The notes below the pieces were generated by a model. It saw only the letters and a list, made by a program, of their open reading frames with translations, was not told where the DNA came from and did no database searches. From an uncultured PS1 clade bacterium (GTDB taxonomy: Bacteria > Pseudomonadota > Gammaproteobacteria > PS1 > Pseudothioglobaceae), in NCBI GenBank assembly GCA_937950605.1, contig CALFDA010000040.1:1-8856 (forward strand): a stretch of 8,856 nucleotides of DNA. Direction: 5' to 3'. Within the stretch, counting starts at the first letter, position 1, and every line of letters begins with the position of its first letter. A program made the position numbers and the translations under genes. Shown one piece after another: positions 5,780 to 8,856 of this stretch.

Positions 5780-7894
5780 ATGGGCGACCCTTACCAAAAA
5801 AGAGAATCAAAAAAATACGACAATCCAATTCCTTCAAGAGAATATATTCTTGAACATGTTGCCAAACAAGCATTAACTCAATATGATTTACGCGATGTAC
5901 TCAAGATTACAGAAAAACAAAAAAAACCTCTAACACATCGTCTTAGAGCAATGGTGCGTGATAGACAACTTGGTTGCAATCGTGCAGGTGAGTATAGTAT
6001 TTTTAATTATGAAAGAGACATAATAGTTGGCACAGTTAGTGCGCATCCAAAAGGTTTTGGTTTTATCATACTAGACGAAGGCGGTAAGGATTTACGTCTT
6101 TCTGCCTACCAAATGCGGCGAGTATTCCATGGCGATAGGGTAAAAGCAAGAATATTTGATGCACGCGGTGGTGCCGAGATTGTTGAGGTTTTAGAAAGCC
6201 TTAAAAGTGTTGTGGGTCGGCTACATTTTGGTTCTAAAGGTGCCTACATTGTTGTTGATGATAAACGCATTTGCAACAACATTGATATTCCCGAGACTAA
6301 CGCCAAAAATACTGATCAACAAATTGTTGTGGTTGAGATTATTCAAGCACCTACTTTTAAGACACGTGCGCAAGGCAAAATTATCCAAATTCTAGGCAAC
6401 TATATGGATGAAGGCATTGAAACAGAGGCTATACTTTATAATAATGGCATTCCTGTTGATTTTTCGCCAGAAACCTTGGCGCAGGCTCAAAGCCTACCAA
6501 GCGCAGTGACCATGCAAGACAAAGCAGGGCGCGTCGATATTACTGATATGAAATTGCTTACTATTGATGGCGAGGACTCAAAAGATTTTGACGATGCGGT
6601 ATTTGCACAACCAACAAAATACGGTTGGAAGTTGGTAGTGGCAATTGCCGATGTATCGCATTATGTCGAAGAGGGTTCAGCACTTGATATAGATGCAGTA
6701 GAGCGCGGTAATTCTGTCTATTTCTCACGCCGTGTCGTGCCTATGTTGCCCGAAAAAATTTCAAATGGTTTGTGCTCGATTAACCCTAATGTAGAGCGTT
6801 TGTGTATGGCTTGCGAAATGAATATTGATACGCAAGGTAAATTAATTAATTATAAGTTTTATCCAGCATTAATGCTTTCACATGCGCGTCTCACTTATAC
6901 CGAAGTTGGCAAAATTTTAGAGCAAGGTGATGAGGAATTAATGCAAAAGTATTCGGGCGTTATGAGCAATTTGAATGCCTTATACGATTTATACAAAGTA
7001 CTTAAAAATGCTAGGACCGAACGCGGTGTGATGGATTTTGATCGTATTGAAACCAAAATTTTATTTGATAATAATGGAAAAATTGACGATATTATCGTAG
7101 CTCCTCGCAACGATGCACACAGGCTAATTGAAGAATGTATGATAACGGCAAATCAAGCTACAGCTAGATTTTTAGCTGAAAATAACGAGGATTTTCTATA
7201 CCGCATACATCCTAAACCAACCGCAGAAAAAGTTGCAACAACACGCCAATTTTTGGCAGCATTTGGTTTAATCTTAGAAGGTGGCACGCATCCAGAATCT
7301 AAGCATTTTGCTAAAGTGTTAGAAGATGCTAAAGGTAGAGATGACGAAAATGTTATTAAAACCGTTGTTTTGCGTACCATGAAACAAGCAATTTATACAC
7401 CTGTTAATGATGGGCATTTTGGTTTAGCACTCGGTAATTATACGCATTTTACTTCTCCAATCAGACGCTACCCTGATTTGCTTGCGCATCGATCAATTAA
7501 ACGCATTCTCAACAAAAAAACCCGAAAACCTAGCAAAAAGATGGTGGAATTAGGTATTAAATTATCGGCTACAGAGCGCCGAGCAAATGAAGCTACCCGC
7601 GATGTTGAGCAATGGCTTAAATGTGAATATATGCGCGATAAAGTTGGTGAGATTTTTAAGGGTGTGATTTCTGGAGTTTTTGCTTTTGGTATTTTTATTG
7701 AACTTACAGATATTTATACCGAAGGCATGATTTCTATTGTTGATATGAAAGACGATTATTATAATTTTGACGAAGTTCACCAACAACTTAAAGGCGAGCG
7801 CACAGGTAAGGTTTTCCGCTTAGGCAGTCCTATTAAAATTCAAGTAGCATCAGTTAATTTAGATAATAGACAAATAGCATTTTTGCCCGCCTAA
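5780..7894 (+). CDS. rnr: Ribonuclease R, 3'-5' exoribonuclease
   Basis: Processive hydrolytic 3'-5' exoribonuclease of the RNase II family, able to degrade structured RNA, with roles in rRNA and mRNA quality control. The 704-residue order is: winged-helix N-terminus (about 15-75, starting at the conserved NPIPSREYILEH), two cold-shock/OB domains (about 80-205, with GTVSAHPKGFGFI and VVGRLHFGSKGAYIVV), the RNB catalytic domain (about 247-580) and one S1 domain (about 621-702, KGVISGVFAFGIFIEL). Catalytic acidic residues are Asp263, Asp269, Asp271 and Asp272 in DGEDSKDFDDAV; Tyr314 in NSVYF matches the base-stacking tyrosine of E. coli RNase R. The family signature HFTSPIRRYPDL lies at 556-567. 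The protein stops right after the S1 domain (RQIAFLPA), so the long lysine-rich tail that brings E. coli RNase R to 813 residues is absent. rnr probably shares the hflK-purA transcript; the usual downstream rlmB is missing. Confidence 0.97.
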   Translation: MGDPYQKRESKKYDNPIPSREYILEHVAKQALTQYDLRDVLKITEKQKKPLTHRLRAMVRDRQLGCNRAGEYSIFNYERDIIVGTVSAHPKGFGFIILDEGGKDLRLSAYQMRRVFHGDRVKARIFDARGGAEIVEVLESLKSVVGRLHFGSKGAYIVVDDKRICNNIDIPETNAKNTDQQIVVVEIIQAPTFKTRAQGKIIQILGNYMDEGIETEAILYNNGIPVDFSPETLAQAQSLPSAVTMQDKAGRVDITDMKLLTIDGEDSKDFDDAVFAQPTKYGWKLVVAIADVSHYVEEGSALDIDAVERGNSVYFSRRVVPMLPEKISNGLCSINPNVERLCMACEMNIDTQGKLINYKFYPALMLSHARLTYTEVGKILEQGDEELMQKYSGVMSNLNALYDLYKVLKNARTERGVMDFDRIETKILFDNNGKIDDIIVAPRNDAHRLIEECMITANQATARFLAENNEDFLYRIHPKPTAEKVATTRQFLAAFGLILEGGTHPESKHFAKVLEDAKGRDDENVIKTVVLRTMKQAIYTPVNDGHFGLALGNYTHFTSPIRRYPDLLAHRSIKRILNKKTRKPSKKMVELGIKLSATERRANEATRDVEQWLKCEYMRDKVGEIFKGVISGVFAFGIFIELTDIYTEGMISIVDMKDDYYNFDEVHQQLKGERTGKVFRLGSPIKIQVASVNLDNRQIAFLPA

Positions 7895-8022
7895 TTGCTT
7901 AGTTTTTTATCTTTTTACCTTGTTATAGCAACTGCTAAATAAAAAAAATTAATCATTAAGACTACACTTTATATAAATACTCCATTAGTATTGCTAGCAC
8001 AGTATTTACAAGCACATTAACA

Positions 8023-8063
8023 CCTGAACAAATTTTTCTTGTTCTAGGCACTTTTAATTTTTT
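8023..8063 (+). terminator. Candidate intrinsic terminator after rnr
   Basis: GAACAA at 8026-8031 pairs with TTGTTC at 8039-8044 around a seven-base loop, and CCT at 8023-8025 can pair with AGG at 8046-8048 across a single bulged T. A T-rich stretch (8052-8063, interrupted by AA) follows after a few bases. It lies about 130 bases past the rnr stop and would end the + strand transcript before thiE. The stem is AT-rich and the U run is broken, so it may be weak. On the minus strand no U run follows, so it would not serve thiE. Confidence 0.4.
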
Positions 8064-8088
8064 GCAACAGCCTTAAAAAGTATTTTTG

Positions 8089-8664
8089 CTATGTCTTAAA
8101 CAAAGCACTAATCATTGCTACCGCATCGCATCCCGCATCAAAGGCTTGTTGTTGATTGTCAAAATCAACACCACCAATTCCAACAATGGGGATATTTAAA
8201 AATTGTTTTGCTTGAATGATAGTGTCCAGCTCGCATTTCGTTGCTTTAGGTTTGGTTGTAGATGAAAATAATGCACCAAAAGCCACATAGCTAGCACCCT
8301 GATTTTGTGCATTTTTTGCTAATTTAATATCATTATAACAAGACATGCCAATAATAGCATTGCGTCCCAATTGTTCTCGCGCCCTTTGAATAGAATCATC
8401 ATTTTTGCCCAAGTGTACGCCATCAGCTGCGATTTTTTCCGCTAGGTTGACATCATCATTGATGATAAATAAAGTATGATATTTTGAGCACAGTTGTTGT
8501 AATTGTATGCTTTCATCAATTCGCGTTTGTGCATTAGTTGCTTTGTGTCGGTATTGCAATATCTTAATATTGTGTTTTACGATGATTGATTCAATCATAA
8601 CAATATCTATATGATTTGAGGTGATAGCATAAATACCACTTATTTTATTATGAGGTTTTTGCAT
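8089..8664 (-). CDS. thiE: Thiamine phosphate synthase
   Basis: Condenses HMP pyrophosphate with thiazole phosphate to thiamine monophosphate in a TIM-barrel fold, in the cytosol. The 191-residue product (E. coli ThiE 211) carries the family motifs in order: GIYAITS near the N-terminus, QYRHK at 37-41 (pyrophosphate and pyrimidine contacts), FIINDDVNLAEKIAADGVHLG at about 66-86 with the Mg-binding region, IGMSCYN at 105-111, YVAFGALFSSTTK at 126-138 (thiazole phosphate and pyrophosphate site), and VGIGGV at 161-166. The ATG at 8664 is the first possible start because an in-frame TGA lies just upstream; there is no Shine-Dalgarno sequence, but a TATAAT is close by. The gene stands alone, convergent to rnr and divergent from the gene at the right edge. 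No thi-box (TPP riboswitch) precedes it; the leader would be only about 15 bases. No thiD, thiG or other thi gene is in view. Confidence 0.94.
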   Translation of the reverse strand: MQKPHNKISGIYAITSNHIDIVMIESIIVKHNIKILQYRHKATNAQTRIDESIQLQQLCSKYHTLFIINDDVNLAEKIAADGVHLGKNDDSIQRAREQLGRNAIIGMSCYNDIKLAKNAQNQGASYVAFGALFSSTTKPKATKCELDTIIQAKQFLNIPIVGIGGVDFDNQQQAFDAGCDAVAMISALFKT

Positions 8665-8685
8665 AAATCAAAGTTGATGAGCAAA

Positions 8686-8691
8686 ATTATA
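8686..8691 (-). promoter_or_regulatory. Candidate -10 element of the thiE promoter
   Basis: On the minus strand this reads TATAAT, a perfect consensus -10, 21 bases before the thiE ATG. The hexamer 17 bases further upstream (8709-8714, AAAATT on the minus strand) is a poor -35 and lies within an AT palindrome, so activation or repression at that site is conceivable. Confidence 0.45.
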
Positions 8692-8707
8692 TGTTTTGCC
8701 GAATTAG

Positions 8708-8724
8708 CAATTTTATTAAAATTG
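8708..8724. repeat. AT-rich palindrome in the divergent spacer
   Basis: CAATTTTATTAAAATTG is a perfect inverted repeat with eight-base arms and a single central base. It covers the position expected for the thiE -35 element, and TTGACT (8722-8727) starts in its right arm on the + strand. It may be an operator or merely an AT-rich coincidence. Confidence 0.5.
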
Positions 8725-8823
8725 ACTCCATAAGTTAAACTAGATTTTAGCAAAAGTGTTTTTTATTATTATGCAGACAAGATGATATTTTGATAACTCA
8801 TAAATCTATGTAGAAATCTTACG

Positions 8824-8856
8824 ATGACTGATTTTCGTTTAAAACTAAATTTATTA
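8824..8856 (+). CDS. Partial CDS at the right edge, unknown product
   Basis: An ATG at 8824 opens a frame that continues to the last base of the window, giving MTDFRLKLNLL. An in-frame TAA at 8794-8796 limits extension upstream, and no good Shine-Dalgarno sequence is present (only AGAAA nearby). Eleven residues are too few to assign a family. It is reported because the spacer before it, the divergent orientation from thiE and the end of obvious non-coding sequence fit a gene start. Confidence 0.4.
   Translation, partial: MTDFRLKLNLL

Noticed and set aside
7925..7950. TAGC-AACT-GCTA stem followed by A8 after rnr
   Set aside because: Four-pair stem followed by A, not T, on the + strand; on the minus strand the T run precedes the stem. 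It fits a terminator in neither direction.
7976..7992. Inverted repeat AATACT/AGTATT downstream of rnr
   Set aside because: Short, almost all A-T pairs, with no U run on the + strand side; expected by chance in this AT-rich spacer.
8722..8746. TTGACT with TAGATT as a promoter for the right-edge gene
   Set aside because: The spacer is 13 bases, too short for a sigma-70 promoter, and no better -10 lies at 16-18 bases.
8665..8823. TPP riboswitch upstream of thiE
   Set aside because: None of the conserved thi-box core is visible and the TATAAT sits only 21 bases before the start codon, leaving no room for a riboswitch.

Overview
The window is an AT-rich stretch of gammaproteobacterial housekeeping chromosome. 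The order hflK-hflC-hisZ-purA-rnr, all on the + strand, is a shortened form of the classical gammaproteobacterial hfq-hflX-hflK-hflC-(hisZ or yjeT)-purA-rnr cluster. The hisZ-containing version is the one I remember from Pseudomonas-type genomes, whereas Escherichia carries yjeT there and has no hisZ. AT-rich codon use, short intergenic gaps and compact proteins (a RNase R without its basic tail, a short HisZ) suggest a streamlined organism, for instance of the SUP05 or vesicomyid/bathymodiolin sulfur-oxidising symbiont type. That placement is inferred from style and synteny, not from a diagnostic marker gene.

Layout. A class I SAM-dependent methyltransferase of the RsmC/MJ0882 type (59-646) is followed by the monothiol glutaredoxin gene grxD (702-1046). 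A long AT-rich spacer (1047-1414) holds a possible small antisense reading frame at its left end and candidate promoters at its right end. The tightly packed run hflK (1415-2572), hflC (2572-3429), hisZ (3431-4375), purA (4397-5719) and rnr (5780-7894) follows, with gaps of -1, 1, 21 and 60 bases and no visible terminator, so it is probably one transcription unit. A convergent spacer with a candidate terminator separates rnr from thiE on the minus strand (8089-8664). An AT palindrome lies in the divergent spacer between thiE and the first 11 codons of a further + strand gene that runs off the right edge.

How the genes relate. HflK and HflC form the inner-membrane SPFH complex that modulates FtsH. 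HisZ is the regulatory partner of a short-form HisG at the first step of histidine synthesis. PurA commits IMP to AMP. RNase R degrades structured RNA. ThiE joins the two halves of thiamine phosphate. GrxD carries or relays Fe-S clusters. They share ancient gene order more than a single pathway.

No mobile element, CRISPR array, tRNA, rRNA or riboswitch is visible. I do not see a new biological system here. The points most worth checking are the small frame at 1041-1154, the missing RNase R tail, the A10 run in hflC, the hairpin at the end of purA and the palindrome upstream of thiE.
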